A DNA stretch of 64,000 nt, taken from assembly GCF_018417535.1 (NCBI RefSeq), contig NZ_CP070978.1, positions 1,240,001 to 1,304,000 on the forward strand. Reading direction: 5' to 3'. Every line of letters starts with the position of its first letter. Position 1 is the first letter of the stretch. A program made the translations under genes and the position numbers. Shown one piece after another: positions 19,635 to 28,314 of this stretch. This DNA comes from Burkholderia pyrrocinia. GTDB lineage: Bacteria > Pseudomonadota > Gammaproteobacteria > Burkholderiales > Burkholderiaceae. The notes under the pieces were generated by a model. It did not search any database, was not told where the DNA came from, and saw only the letters and a program-made list of their open reading frames with translations.

Positions 19635-19674
19635 CAAAGGCCGCACGCGAACCGAAGTTCGCGTGCGGCCTTTG
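19635..19674. terminator. Bidirectional terminator of amn and the aldo-keto reductase run
   Basis: A perfect 18-bp stem (19635-19652 with 19657-19674) around a CGAA loop, ending in TTTG on both strands. It is the longest perfect terminator stem in the window and lies 40 bp from the amn stop. Confidence 0.85.
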
Positions 19675-19713
19675 TCATTGCAGGCACCGCCAAGCGTCGA
19701 CGTGCTTGCCGGC

Positions 19714-21246
19714 TTACTGAAACGCCACCTCAGCGAAGCTCCTCAGCTTGCGGCTATGCAGCTTGTCGAGCCCGTTCGTGCGCAGGATTTCCATCGCCTT
19801 CACGCCGATCTGCAGATGCTGGTCGACCTGCCCGCGATAGAACGTGTCGGCCATGCCCGGCAGCTTCAGCTCGCCGTGCAGCGGCTTGTCCGATACGCAC
19901 AGCAGCGTGCCGTACGGTACGCGGAAGCGAAAGCCGTTCGCGGCGATCGTCGCGCTTTCCATGTCGAGCGCGATCGCGCGGCTCTGCGACAGCCGCTGCA
20001 CGGGCTCGCGATGGTCGCGCAGTTCCCAGTTGCGGTTGTCGACGCTCGCGACCGTGCCGGTGCGCATCACGCGCTTCAGTTCGACACCCTCGAGCCGCGT
20101 GACGTCGGCCACCGCGCGCTCGAGCGCGAGCTGCACTTCGGCCAGCGCCGGAATCGGCACCCACAGCGGCAGGTCGGCATCGAGCACGTGATCCTCGCGC
20201 ACGTAACCGTGCGCAAGCACGTAGTCGCCGAGGCGCTGCGTGTTGCGCAGCCCCGCGCAGTGACCGAGCATCACCCATGCGTGCGGACGCAGCACCGCGA
20301 TGTGGTCGGTGATCGTCTTCGCGTTCGACGGACCGACGCCGATGTTGACCATCGTGATCCCGCTGCCGTCCGCGCGCTTCAGGTGATACGCGGGCATCTG
20401 CGGCAGGCGCGGCGGCGCGGCGCCCTCGGCCGGCTCGCTGCCGAGGTTCGCGTTGTACGTGACGACATCGCCCGGCTCGACGAACGAGCTGTACTGGCTG
20501 CGGTACGCGCGTACCTCGGGATCGGTGCTTTCCGTCATCAGCGCGCGGCCGAGCTTCACGAACTCGTCGATATAGAACTGGTAGTTCGTATAGAGCACGT
20601 AGTTCTGGAAATGCGTGGGCGACGTCGCCGTGTAGTGACGCAGCCGGTGCAGCGAGAAGTCGACGCGCGCGGCCGTGAACAGCGCCAGCGGATGCGGCTC
20701 GCCCGGCGCCGGCTCGAACGTGCCGTTGACGATGCGGTCGTCGAGATACGACAGGTCGGGCGTGTCGAAGATGTCGCGCATCGCGAGCAGGCGGTCGCGG
20801 TCGAGCTCGCCTTCGAGATGGATGCCTTCCGGAAACGCGAAATGGATCGGAATCGGCTGCGACGACACGCCGATCTCGATCTTGACATGGTGGTTCTTCG
20901 CCAGCAGGCGCAGTTGCTCGCGATAGTAGTTCGCGAAGAGATCGGGGCGCGTGACCGTCGTCTCGAACACGCCGGGGCCCGCGACGAAGCCGTACGAGCG
21001 GCGCGAATCGACGTGCGTGTTGACGTCGGTGCGGATCCGCACGAACGGGTAGCACGCGCGTACGTGCTCGGTAATCGGTTCGTGGCGGCGATAGCGCGCG
21101 AATGCGTCGCGCAGGAAGCCCGTATTCGTGTCGTAAATGGCGGACAGCCGCCCGACGGCGGCGATCGGATCGTCGAAAGCCTCGACCGACGGGCTTTCGG
21201 GCGTCAGCACACGGTGCCGGCGGCTCAAATCGTTCTTCATTTTCAT
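19714..21246 (-). CDS. amn: AMP nucleosidase
   Basis: A 510-residue product (MKMKNDLSRRHR; an ATG six bases later gives 508). It has the Amn N-terminal domain (about 1-190) and the purine phosphorylase-like catalytic domain, with TMVNIGVGPSNAKTITDHIAVLRP, ALDMESATIAANGFRFRVPYGTLLCVSDKPLHGELKLPG read in pieces as DMESATIAANG and VSDKPLHGE. It hydrolyses AMP to adenine and ribose 5-phosphate in purine salvage. The frame is open to 21861, but that extension lies antisense to the DUF2782-like gene and is rejected. It is divergent from that gene. Confidence 0.94.
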   Translation of the reverse strand: MKMKNDLSRRHRVLTPESPSVEAFDDPIAAVGRLSAIYDTNTGFLRDAFARYRRHEPITEHVRACYPFVRIRTDVNTHVDSRRSYGFVAGPGVFETTVTRPDLFANYYREQLRLLAKNHHVKIEIGVSSQPIPIHFAFPEGIHLEGELDRDRLLAMRDIFDTPDLSYLDDRIVNGTFEPAPGEPHPLALFTAARVDFSLHRLRHYTATSPTHFQNYVLYTNYQFYIDEFVKLGRALMTESTDPEVRAYRSQYSSFVEPGDVVTYNANLGSEPAEGAAPPRLPQMPAYHLKRADGSGITMVNIGVGPSNAKTITDHIAVLRPHAWVMLGHCAGLRNTQRLGDYVLAHGYVREDHVLDADLPLWVPIPALAEVQLALERAVADVTRLEGVELKRVMRTGTVASVDNRNWELRDHREPVQRLSQSRAIALDMESATIAANGFRFRVPYGTLLCVSDKPLHGELKLPGMADTFYRGQVDQHLQIGVKAMEILRTNGLDKLHSRKLRSFAEVAFQ

Positions 21247-21369
21247 TACCTCGTCTGATCGAACGACATTACCACGGAACCCGGTCGTCCTCATGGCCGC
21301 CCATACGCACGCCAGGGCCGGATGGCCCGCAGTATTTGCTAAAATCGATGGGTTCACTGGAGACTCATC

Positions 21370-21765
21370 ATGAAGCCGCTCATTCTCGTCGTCGCTGCCG
21401 CTGCGTTTGCCGCCGCCAGCGTCGCTTACGCCGCCGGCGCCACGCCTGACGCCGACGTGCAGGCCCGGGCCGACGCCAACGAAGCCGCCGGCCTGCCCGA
21501 TCTCCGCAAAATCAACCGGCCGGGCGCCGAAGTCACGTCGAAAGTCGACTTCGCCGACATCCGCCGCACGCCGAGCTTCCATGAAAAGAGCAAGAACGGC
21601 ACCGAGGTCACCGAGTATCGCGACCGCGGCAAGCCGGTCGAGATCGACGTGAAGTCGAACTTCGGCACGCGCTACCAGATGAGCTCGACGCCCGACACGT
21701 CGCCGAAGCCGCACGACGCAGGCATCCCGATCACGCGCCTGCCGTCGCTGAACCTGCACTACTGA
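21370..21765 (+). CDS. DUF2782-like periplasmic protein
   Basis: A 131-residue protein with a Sec signal peptide (MKPLILVVAAAAFAAASVAYA, cleavage near 21). The core NGTEVTEYRDRGKPVEIDVKS followed by GTRYQMSSTPD resembles the DUF2782 pattern. In gamma- and beta-proteobacteria that family sits between polA and thrB, and this copy lies directly before thrB, which supports the call. Its function is unknown. A TAAAAT box at about 21339-21344 could be its -10. Confidence 0.72.
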   Translation: MKPLILVVAAAAFAAASVAYAAGATPDADVQARADANEAAGLPDLRKINRPGAEVTSKVDFADIRRTPSFHEKSKNGTEVTEYRDRGKPVEIDVKSNFGTRYQMSSTPDTSPKPHDAGIPITRLPSLNLHY

Positions 21766-21866
21766 TTCCGCCGCGCGCCGCGTCGATCGCGGCGCACCGC
21801 CCCCCTTCACCCGCTGTCGCGACGCACGCCGCCCGCGTGCCGACAACCTGACCTGACGCATCCCGC

Positions 21867-22865
21867 ATGGCCGTTTTCACTGCTGTTTCCGACTCCGATC
21901 TCGCGCAATGGATGCGCCACTACGAACTGGGCGACGTGCTTGCGTTCCGCGGCATTCCGTCCGGTATCGAAAACAGCAATTTCTTCCTGACGACGACGCG
22001 CGGCGAGTACGTCCTCACGATCTTCGAAAAGCTGACCGCGCAGCAGTTGCCGTTCTACCTCGACCTGATGCGCCATCTGGCCGGCCACGGCGTGCCGGTG
22101 CCGGATCCGGTTCCGCGCGACGACGGCGCGCTGTTCGGCGAGCTGCACGGCAAGCCGGCCGCGATCGTCACGAAGCTCGACGGCGCGGCCGAACTCGCGC
22201 CGGGGGTCGAACACTGCATCGAGGTCGGGCAGATGCTCGCGCGCCTGCACCTCGCGGGGCGCGACTATCCGCGTAACCAGCCGAACCTGCGCAGCCTGCC
22301 GTGGTGGCAGGAGAACGTGCCGGCGATCGTGCCGTTCATCACGGACGCGCAACGCGCGCTGCTCGAAGGCGAGCTCGCGCACCAGGCGGCCTTCTTCGCG
22401 TCGGACGACTACGCGGCGCTGCCGGCCGGGCCGTGCCATTGCGACCTGTTCCGCGACAACGTGCTGTTCGCGCACGCGGCGCCCGGCACCGGCCACGGCG
22501 TACGGCTCGGCGGCTTCTTCGACTTCTACTTCGCGGGCTGCGACAAGTGGCTGTTCGACGTCGCGGTGACCGTCAACGACTGGTGCGTCGACCTCGCGAC
22601 CGGCGTGCTCGACGTCGCGCGCGCCGATGCGCTGCTGCGCGCGTACCAGACCGTGCGGCCGTTCACGGCCGAGGAACGCCGCCACTGGAGCGACATGCTG
22701 CGCGCGGGCGCGTACCGCTTCTGGGTGTCGCGCCTGTACGACTTCTACCTGCCGCGCGCGGCCGAGATGCTCAAGCCGCACGACCCCGGTCATTTCGAAC
22801 GCATCCTGCGTGAGCGTATCGCGCATACGCCCGCGCTTCCCGAGATCCAAACCGCATGCAACTGA
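21867..22865 (+). CDS. thrB: Homoserine kinase (APH-fold ThrB)
   Basis: A 332-residue kinase of the aminoglycoside-phosphotransferase fold, the ThrB form used by Pseudomonas and Burkholderia instead of the GHMP type. It starts [22 protein letters not shown]. The catalytic loop reads [12 protein letters not shown] (His, Asp and Asn of the APH loop) and the metal-binding Asp is in [19 protein letters not shown]. It phosphorylates homoserine to O-phosphohomoserine for threonine synthesis. Its last ten bases overlap the next gene, indicating coupling. Confidence 0.93.
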   Translation: MAVFTAVSDSDLAQWMRHYELGDVLAFRGIPSGIENSNFFLTTTRGEYVLTIFEKLTAQQLPFYLDLMRHLAGHGVPVPDPVPRDDGALFGELHGKPAAIVTKLDGAAELAPGVEHCIEVGQMLARLHLAGRDYPRNQPNLRSLPWWQENVPAIVPFITDAQRALLEGELAHQAAFFASDDYAALPAGPCHCDLFRDNVLFAHAAPGTGHGVRLGGFFDFYFAGCDKWLFDVAVTVNDWCVDLATGVLDVARADALLRAYQTVRPFTAEERRHWSDMLRAGAYRFWVSRLYDFYLPRAAEMLKPHDPGHFERILRERIAHTPALPEIQTACN

Positions 22866-23665
22866 TCGAAGTGCCCGCCAAAACGGGCTATGTCTGGTTC
22901 CGTCAAGGCGTCTGGCTGTTCCGCCGGAACCCGCTCGCGTTCATCACGCTGTTCTTCACGTACCTGCTGGCGATCACGCTGGTGTCGAGGGTGCCCGTGA
23001 TCGGCTCGGCGCTGCCGCTGGTGTTCATTCCCGGCATCGCGGTCGGCTTCATGGCCGCGTGCCGCGACACGGTGGCCGGCAAGCCGGTGATGCCGACAAT
23101 CCTGATCGACGGCTTCCGCTCGTACGGCACCGTCGCGACCCAGCGGCTGCTCGTGCTCGGCGTGATCTACGTCGCGTCGATGGTGCTCGTGTTCGCCGCG
23201 TCGTCGTTCGTGGACGGCGGCGCGCTGTTCCACGTGATGATGGGGGCGGCCGACGAAGCGGGCACGACGCCGGAAACGCTTGCCGCGCAAGGCACGTTCG
23301 GTGCGCTGATGTTCGCGACGCTGCTCTATCTGCCGATCTCGATGCTGTTCTGGTTCGCGCCGGTGCTCGTCGCATGGCATGACGTCCCGCCCGCGAAGGC
23401 GCTGTTCTTCAGCGTCGTGAGCTGCTGGCGCAATCGCAGCGCATTCGTCGTGTACGGCGTGCTGTGGTTCGGCGTCGCGCTCGGCACGTCGCTCGCGCTG
23501 TCGCTGCTGCTGCAGGCGCTCGGCGCCGGCGCCTATGCGCTGACGATCATGATGCCGGTGACGATCATCATCGTCACGATGCTGTACTGCTCGTTCTACG
23601 CAACCTATCGCGGCTGCTTCGGCGTCCAGGAGCCGGGCGCGCCGACGACCACGTCGGGCCGCTGA
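22856..23665 (+). CDS. BPSS1780-family polytopic membrane protein
   Basis: A 269-residue membrane protein with about five to six hydrophobic segments (near 28-50, 53-70, 100-120, 155-175, 198-220 and 228-250). It begins [26 protein letters not shown], the recurring N-terminus of the family named after a B. pseudomallei chromosome 2 locus. It overlaps thrB by ten bases and is probably co-transcribed. It has no catalytic motif; function is unknown. Confidence 0.8.
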   Translation: MQLIEVPAKTGYVWFRQGVWLFRRNPLAFITLFFTYLLAITLVSRVPVIGSALPLVFIPGIAVGFMAACRDTVAGKPVMPTILIDGFRSYGTVATQRLLVLGVIYVASMVLVFAASSFVDGGALFHVMMGAADEAGTTPETLAAQGTFGALMFATLLYLPISMLFWFAPVLVAWHDVPPAKALFFSVVSCWRNRSAFVVYGVLWFGVALGTSLALSLLLQALGAGAYALTIMMPVTIIIVTMLYCSFYATYRGCFGVQEPGAPTTTSGR

Positions 23666-23790
23666 AGCCCGCCCCGGCCGGTGCGTGTCGCCGGCCGCGT
23701 AGCTTTCCCCGCGCCGGGTTGCGACCCGGCGCCCCTCCCTGTCGTGCACCGCTCTACGCATCCTTCGCCCGCCGCGGCTCGCCGCCCCTG

Positions 23791-23832
23791 GCCGGGCGCC
23801 CCTAGCCGGGCGCCCCTAGCCGGGCGCCCCTG
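23791..23832. repeat. Three tandem copies of a 14-bp unit
   Basis: GCCGGGCGCCCCTA occurs three times head to tail (23791-23804, 23805-23818, 23819-23832; the last copy ends in G). A partial copy precedes it. The unit contains the palindrome GGGCGCCC, so the array can fold. It lies between the membrane protein gene and ohrR, just upstream of the OhrR operator. Confidence 0.9.
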
Positions 23833-23844
23833 TTCAACCGAATC

Positions 23845-23875
23845 TTTTGCGCGCAAAATAATTTGCGTACAAATT
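23845..23875. promoter_or_regulatory. Tandem palindromes upstream of ohrR, likely OhrR operator
   Basis: Two adjacent palindromes: TTTTGCGCGCAAAA (23845-23858, perfect) and AATTTGCGTACAAATT (23860-23875, perfect arms). They share the core TTGCG-n-CAA. They sit 30-60 bp before ohrR, where an autoregulatory MarR-type site is expected. Confidence 0.65.
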
Positions 23876-23904
23876 GTTCGCGCGTTCGCCGCGCCTCCCG
23901 AATC

Positions 23905-24357
23905 ATGGACCGCCCCCCCCCGCTGCCCCAGACGCTCGACGAGCAACTGTGCTTCGCGCTCTACTCGACTTCGCACGCGATGACGAAGGCGTACAAGCCG
24001 CTGCTCGACAAGCTGTCGCTGACCTATCCCCAATATCTCGCGATGCTCGTGCTGTGGGAGCGCGACGACATCGCGGTGAAGGACATCGCCGCGCGGCTCG
24101 ACCTCGACCCGGCCACGGTCACGCCGCTGCTCAAGCGGCTGGAGGCGCTCGGCTACGTCGAGCGCGTGCGCAGCGCGGCCGACGAGCGCGTCGTGAACGT
24201 GCGCGTGACGCCGGAAGGCCGGGCACTGAAGGACCGCGCACGCTCGGTGCCCGCCGATCTCTTCCGCGCAATGCAGCAAACGCCGGCGTTCCTGATCAGG
24301 CTGCGCGCCGATCTCCAGCAGCTGCGCGACGCGCTGTCGGCCGCCAACGAACGCTGA
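23905..24357 (+). CDS. ohrR: Organic peroxide-sensing MarR-family repressor
   Basis: A 150-residue MarR-type winged-helix protein starting MDRPPPLPQTLDEQLCFALYS. The single N-terminal cysteine in LDEQLCFALYS (residue 17) matches the peroxide-reactive Cys of OhrR, and the two tyrosines that contact it fall in the TYPQYLAMLVLWE segment. The DNA-binding part is LDLDPATVTPLLKRLEALGYVER. OhrR represses ohr until organic hydroperoxides oxidise the Cys. It is followed on the same strand by ohr, with an A/T-rich operator-like gap between. An ATG at 23863 is upstream but would place the start inside the operator. Confidence 0.9.
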   Translation: MDRPPPLPQTLDEQLCFALYSTSHAMTKAYKPLLDKLSLTYPQYLAMLVLWERDDIAVKDIAARLDLDPATVTPLLKRLEALGYVERVRSAADERVVNVRVTPEGRALKDRARSVPADLFRAMQQTPAFLIRLRADLQQLRDALSAANER

Positions 24358-24400
24358 CGAACCGCGCGTCGGCCGACCGACCCGGCATCGCCGGGTTTTT

Positions 24401-24446
24401 CTTCAAAATTTCATTTGCACACTAATGATTTGTGTTCTATATTTTA
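24401..24446 (+). promoter_or_regulatory. A/T-rich promoter/operator region of ohr
   Basis: A sharply A/T-rich stretch (about 70% A+T) in a GC-rich genome. It contains TTTGCACAC and GATTTGTG, an imperfect version of the TTGCG-n-CAA palindromes upstream of ohrR, then TATATTTTATT that can supply a -10 box. It lies about 70-110 bp before the ohr start. Confidence 0.5.
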
Positions 24447-24513
24447 TTCGTGGCCGGCGACATGCCATTCGACCGGGCCGCTTTTTTCCCCTTTTCCCGA
24501 CAGGAGTTGCACG

Positions 24514-24933
24514 ATGAACATTCTGTACAAGACCAGCGCCACGAGCACGGGCGGCCGCGACGGCCGCGCGGTATCCGCCGACAACAAACTGGAAGTGAAG
24601 CTGGCCGCGCCGCGCGAACTCGGCGGCACCGGCGCGGAAGGCACGAATCCGGAGCAACTGTTTGCCGCAGGTTACTCGGCCTGCTTCCTGAGCGCGATGA
24701 AATTCGTCGCCGGCCAGAACAAGCAGGCGCTGCCGGCCGATACGCAGGTCACGGCGGAAGTGGGCATCGGCCCGAACGACACAGGCGGCTTCGGGCTCGA
24801 CATCGAGCTGCGCGTGTCGCTGCCGGGGCTCGACAAGGCCGACGCGCAGGCGCTGGTCGACAAGGCGCACCACGTGTGCCCGTATTCGAACGCCACGCGC
24901 AACAATGTGCCGGTGCGCCTGACGGTCGTCTGA
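24514..24933 (+). CDS. ohr: Organic hydroperoxide resistance protein Ohr
   Basis: A 139-residue member of the Ohr/OsmC family, starting MNILYKTSATSTGGRDGRA. Both redox cysteines are present: one in FAAGYSACFLSAMKF (near 60) and one in AHHVCPYSNATRNN (near 124); YSNATRGN-type C-terminus marks Ohr rather than OsmC. It reduces fatty-acid and other organic hydroperoxides using lipoylated protein thiols. It is paired with ohrR immediately upstream and ends with a strong terminator. Confidence 0.95.
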   Translation: MNILYKTSATSTGGRDGRAVSADNKLEVKLAAPRELGGTGAEGTNPEQLFAAGYSACFLSAMKFVAGQNKQALPADTQVTAEVGIGPNDTGGFGLDIELRVSLPGLDKADAQALVDKAHHVCPYSNATRNNVPVRLTVV

Positions 24934-24953
24934 CGCGACGCAGGACGACGAAT

Positions 24954-24997
24954 GCAAAAAGGGCGCGTGCGGCATGAAGCCGCATGCGCCCTTTTGC
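24954..24997 (+). terminator. Intrinsic terminator after ohr
   Basis: A long near-perfect stem with outer arms GCAAAAAGGGCGC and GCGCCCTTTTGC and inner arms GTGCGGC and GCCGCAT around an ATGAA loop. It lies between convergent ohr and the DUF3563-type gene and can serve both. Confidence 0.88.
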
Positions 24998-25041
24998 GTG
25001 ACTCGCCGGAACGGCGGCCCGGCTGGCCCGCGCTGCGCTGC

Positions 25042-25218
25042 TTAGCGCGCGCCGAACGAATACGGGCGGTTCATCGACGCTTCGCGATCGATCTTGCGCA
25101 TACGGAATTCGAGATCGTAGATGTCGGTCGCTTCGGACAGGTACGCCTCGGCACGCTCTTTACGAGCCGTTTCAGCGTTCTTGGTCAGCATCAGGAAGAG
25201 GTGGCTCAGCAGGTACAT
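25042..25218 (-). CDS. DUF3563-type small protein (58 residues)
   Basis: Too short for most ORF calls but clearly coding. The minus strand from the ATG at 25218 gives MYLLSHLFLMLTKN, then charged helix ETARKERAEAYLSEATDIYD and a tail LEFRMRKIDREASMNRPYSF ending GAR. This DLExRMRxID pattern is that of the DUF3563 proteins found in several copies in Burkholderia genomes. The function is unknown; a short amphipathic helical protein is predicted. The A/T-richer DNA upstream (25220-25290) can hold its promoter. Confidence 0.82.
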   Translation of the reverse strand: MYLLSHLFLMLTKNAETARKERAEAYLSEATDIYDLEFRMRKIDREASMNRPYSFGAR

Positions 25219-25299
25219 GTTCGATCTCGCAATCCAAAGGTTCTTTGACTAGGGTTTTCCCGAATTATAGGGAAAACCCTAGGCTTTGGCTAGCGTCGA

Positions 25300-26409
25300 T
25301 CAAACGATGCGTCGTTCGGTCGCCACAGTGCGCCGATGTGCTTCGAAAAAGGCCCAGATCATTGCGCTCGCATCGGGGCCGACGGCCGCATGAAACGGCA
25401 CAGCTTCGTCGCCGCCGGCCCACGCGTGATCGAGCCCTTTCACATGGCAGAGCCGCACGACCGGTTCGCCGTCGCGGCAGACATCGGTGATCAGTGCGCC
25501 TGCGTCGCGCGTCTCGACGCGTTCGCCGCCGCGCAGCGCGCCGCGGCTGTCGGCGAGCCCGTTCAGCCGCATGAACTGCACCGTCAACTGGTCGGCATTC
25601 TTCGGCGCGACGACGTGGTCGCCGTCGCCGTGGACGATCAGCGCGGGCATGCCCGGATACGTGCCGGCGTCGACCAGCGCATCGACGGCCGCGGCCGGGT
25701 TCTGCCGCACGCCGCGCCGCATCACGTCCATCGCGGTAATGCCGGAATTGGCCTCGCCGAGCGCGGGGCCCGAGTGCAGCGCCGCCGCCGCGAAGCGGTC
25801 GGGATGGTGCAGCGCAAGAAGCGACGCGAGACCCGCACCGGCCGACAGCCCGGCGACATAGACGCGCGACGCGTCGAAACCGTGTTCGTCGACCAGCGCG
25901 TCGACCAGCGACGCAACCGCGTCCGCCTCGCCGCGGCCCGCGCGGTCGGTGTCTTCATACCAGTGCCAGCAGCCGTGCGCGTGCGCGCGCAGCGACTGCT
26001 CCGGATACAGCACCGCGAAACCGTGCTTGTCGGCCAGCAGGTTCATCCGCGTGCCGTGCACGAATTCGTCGACGGACTGCTGGCAGCCGTGCAGCATCAC
26101 GACGAGCGGCATCGCGCCGCGCCGGCGGCCGGGCGGCACGTACAGGCCGTACGCGAGATTCTGGACGAGGCGCCCGAGCGCGGGCGCCATCGGATGTTCG
26201 CCGCGCGTCCACTCGCCTGCCGCCCATGCGGCCGCACGCGGGCGCACACGCGATTCGCGCGGCGGGGACAGATCGGATACGGCGGGAGAGGCAGCGGCCT
26301 CGAGTGCGTCGCGCGTGATGCGCTGCGCATCGCGCGCCGCGCGCTTGGCGGCCGGAGACAGCATGCGTTTCATGCCGCCCAGCCACACCTTGGTCAGACT
26401 TTTGGTCAT
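25300..26409 (-). CDS. PHB depolymerase-type esterase
   Basis: A 369-residue alpha/beta-hydrolase. After a basic, alanine-rich N-terminal stretch (1-75) comes VVMLHGCQQSVDEF (oxyanion loop), the nucleophile elbow GLSAGAG, an acid in IVHGDGDHVV and a histidine in GLDHAWAGG. This is the catalytic set of the esterase_phb family (LpqC/PhaZ-like), which acts on polyhydroxybutyrate or other esters. There is no clear signal peptide, so the protein may be cytoplasmic, where it could act on intracellular PHB. No phasin or PHA gene is adjacent, so the substrate is unproven. Confidence 0.85.
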   Translation of the reverse strand: MTKSLTKVWLGGMKRMLSPAAKRAARDAQRITRDALEAAASPAVSDLSPPRESRVRPRAAAWAAGEWTRGEHPMAPALGRLVQNLAYGLYVPPGRRRGAMPLVVMLHGCQQSVDEFVHGTRMNLLADKHGFAVLYPEQSLRAHAHGCWHWYEDTDRAGRGEADAVASLVDALVDEHGFDASRVYVAGLSAGAGLASLLALHHPDRFAAAALHSGPALGEANSGITAMDVMRRGVRQNPAAAVDALVDAGTYPGMPALIVHGDGDHVVAPKNADQLTVQFMRLNGLADSRGALRGGERVETRDAGALITDVCRDGEPVVRLCHVKGLDHAWAGGDEAVPFHAAVGPDASAMIWAFFEAHRRTVATERRIV

Positions 26410-26668
26410 CGATCGGGCTCGCAGTCAGGAAAAATAGGGGCGCCATCAAGGTGCCGCAACGGATGCATCGTTCGACTTTGTGCAATGCACCATAACATTG
26501 TTTCTGGGATTTTTCCTGCGCGCGGATAGTTCCCGGTGGCGCAAAAAACGGGGCTCGTGCGCACGCGGCGCTATACTGGGGGTTCGCCGCTTGTATCCGT
26601 TGTAGTCGTTCTTCCCGGCTCGCGCGTTGATTTAAGCATCCTCCCCGCCTCCGTTCGTCCGCTTTCCG

Positions 26669-27367
26669 ATGTTCGACCTGTCGTCTCACCTGTGGATCAT
26701 GATCACCGCATTCGGCGGCGCCGGCCTGACCTTGCCGCTCGCGATCACGATCGCCGTCTGGCTCACGCTCGGCTATTCGTGGCAGCGCGCGGCCGTGTGG
26801 CTCGGTGTGCTCTCGGCCGCGATCGGCGTGGTCGCGCTCACGAAGATTGCATTCCTCGGCTGGGGCATCGGCATCCGCGCGTGGGATTTCACGGGCTTCA
26901 GCGGCCACGCGATGCTGTCGACATCGGTCTATCCGGTCGCGATCTTCCTGATGCTGATCCGCATGCGTACGCCGGTGCGGATCGCCGGCATCGCGCTGGG
27001 GCTCGCGGCCGGCGTCGCGGTCGGCGTGTCGCGCGTCGCGCTCGACGCGCATTCGCCGTCCGAATCGATCACCGGCTGCATCGTCGGCGCGATCGCCGCA
27101 CTCGCGTTCATCGCCGGCTCGTGGCGCGCGGTGCCGCACCGCTGGTCGGTGCCCGCGGTCATTGCGAGCCTCGCGCTCGTCACCGTCGCGCTGCATGGCA
27201 TCACGGTCCCGTCGCACCGCTGGGTCACCCGGGTCGCGCTGGAGTTGTCGGGGCATGAACGCCCGTTCGTCCGCGCGCGCTGGAAAGCCAACCCGAACTA
27301 TCACCCCGCGTCGCAACCGGCGTCGCTGCAGCGCACCGAATCGTCGACGCACACGCTCCGCACGTGA
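26669..27367 (+). CDS. PAP2-type membrane phosphatase, variant motif
   Basis: A 232-residue protein with about six membrane segments and the PAP2 phosphatase core: the central SGH in DFTGFSGHAML and the third motif SRVALDAHSPSE. In canonical PAP2 enzymes the third motif is SRxxxxxHxxxD; here the last acid is Glu. The first motif (K-x6-RP) is weakly conserved. Related proteins remove phosphate from lipid phosphates such as undecaprenyl pyrophosphate. Activity is likely but not assured given the changes. A TATACT box at 26572-26577 could be its -10. Confidence 0.78.
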   Translation: MFDLSSHLWIMITAFGGAGLTLPLAITIAVWLTLGYSWQRAAVWLGVLSAAIGVVALTKIAFLGWGIGIRAWDFTGFSGHAMLSTSVYPVAIFLMLIRMRTPVRIAGIALGLAAGVAVGVSRVALDAHSPSESITGCIVGAIAALAFIAGSWRAVPHRWSVPAVIASLALVTVALHGITVPSHRWVTRVALELSGHERPFVRARWKANPNYHPASQPASLQRTESSTHTLRT

Positions 27368-27446
27368 CAGGCCACCCGGCCGTCACGCCCGCCCCTTTTC
27401 AGGTCTGACCAATTCATGCACGCCATCGCATGATCGGTATGTCGAG

Positions 27447-27470
27447 CGTTATAACCCGCCCTATATTACG
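27447..27470 (+). promoter_or_regulatory. ModE operator overlapping the modA promoter
   Basis: CGTTATAA then a 7-base GC spacer then TATATTACG makes an inverted repeat of the ModE type (E. coli sites have CGnTATAT and ATATAnCG halves around a short spacer). It ends 33 bp before the modA ATG, so it should cover the promoter. modE lies in the same locus. Molybdate-bound ModE bound here would repress uptake. Confidence 0.72.
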
Positions 27471-27503
27471 ATTACGGTTTCCCCCCATTCCAACGAATCC
27501 GCC

Positions 27504-28304
27504 ATGCGCTCAACCGTCCGTCCGCTTCGCCGCACCCTGCTCCGCCTGCTGCCGATCGCCACGCTTGCCGCCGCCGGTGTCGCGTTCAGCGCGCCCGCTT
27601 CGGCCGCCGACGAACTCGTCGTGTCGGCCGCCGCCAGCCTGACGAACGCGTTCAAGGCAGTCGGCGACGCGTACGAGAAGCAGCATCCGGACACCAAGGT
27701 GCTGTTCAACTTCGGCGCGTCGGACGTGCTGATGCAGCAGATCGTCAAGGGCGCGCCGGCCGACGTGTTCGCATCGGCCGACCAGAAGGCGATGGATCGC
27801 GCGGCCGACGAAAAGGTGATCGTGCCCGGCACGCGCCGCGATTTCGCGGCGAACTCGCTCGTACTGATCGTGCCGGCGGATAACCACACGGCCGCCCCGA
27901 CGTCGCTGAACGACCTGACGGCGCCCGGCGTGAAGCGCATTGCATACGGCGACCCGGCGTCGGTGCCGGTCGGCCGCTACACCGAAGGCGCGCTGCGCGC
28001 GGCCGGCGTGTGGGACGCCGTCAGCGCGAAGGGCGTGCTGGCCGCCAACGTGCGCCAGAGCCTCGACTACGTCGCCCGCGGCGAGGTCGACGCGGGCTTC
28101 GTGTTCGGCACCGACGCCGCGATCATGCCCGGCCGCGTGAAAGTCGCACTGACGGTGCCGACGAAGACAGCCATCACCTACCCGATCGCCGTGGTCAAGG
28201 ACAGCCGCCACGCCGCGCAGGCGCAGTCGTTCATCGACTTCGTCGCGTCGCCGCAGGGCCAGGCCGTGCTGTCGACGTTCGGCTTCAAGCCTGCAGGCAA
28301 GTGA
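27504..28304 (+). CDS. modA: Molybdate ABC transporter, periplasmic binding protein
   Basis: A 266-residue protein with a Sec signal peptide (MRSTVRPLRRTLLRLLPIAT, then AGVAFSAPASAA, cleavage near 35). The mature part has the ModA pattern: ELVVSAAASLTNAFKAVGDAY, FNFGASDVLMQQIVKGAPAD, VPVGRYTEGAL and YPIAVVKDS. It captures molybdate or tungstate and hands it to ModB/ModC. The open frame reaches 27162 but the ATG at 27504 begins the signal peptide. It leads modABC with a ModE-like box directly upstream. Confidence 0.95.
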   Translation: MRSTVRPLRRTLLRLLPIATLAAAGVAFSAPASAADELVVSAAASLTNAFKAVGDAYEKQHPDTKVLFNFGASDVLMQQIVKGAPADVFASADQKAMDRAADEKVIVPGTRRDFAANSLVLIVPADNHTAAPTSLNDLTAPGVKRIAYGDPASVPVGRYTEGALRAAGVWDAVSAKGVLAANVRQSLDYVARGEVDAGFVFGTDAAIMPGRVKVALTVPTKTAITYPIAVVKDSRHAAQAQSFIDFVASPQGQAVLSTFGFKPAGK

Positions 28305-28314
28305 GCGTATCGCG

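Noticed and set aside
19714..21861. 715-residue version of Amn
   Set aside because: The extra N-terminal part runs antisense to the DUF2782-like gene and into thrB's upstream region; the known Amn length fits the start at 21246.
23791..23832. CRISPR-like repeat array
   Set aside because: Units are 14 bp with no spacers between them, so it is a tandem repeat, not a CRISPR array.
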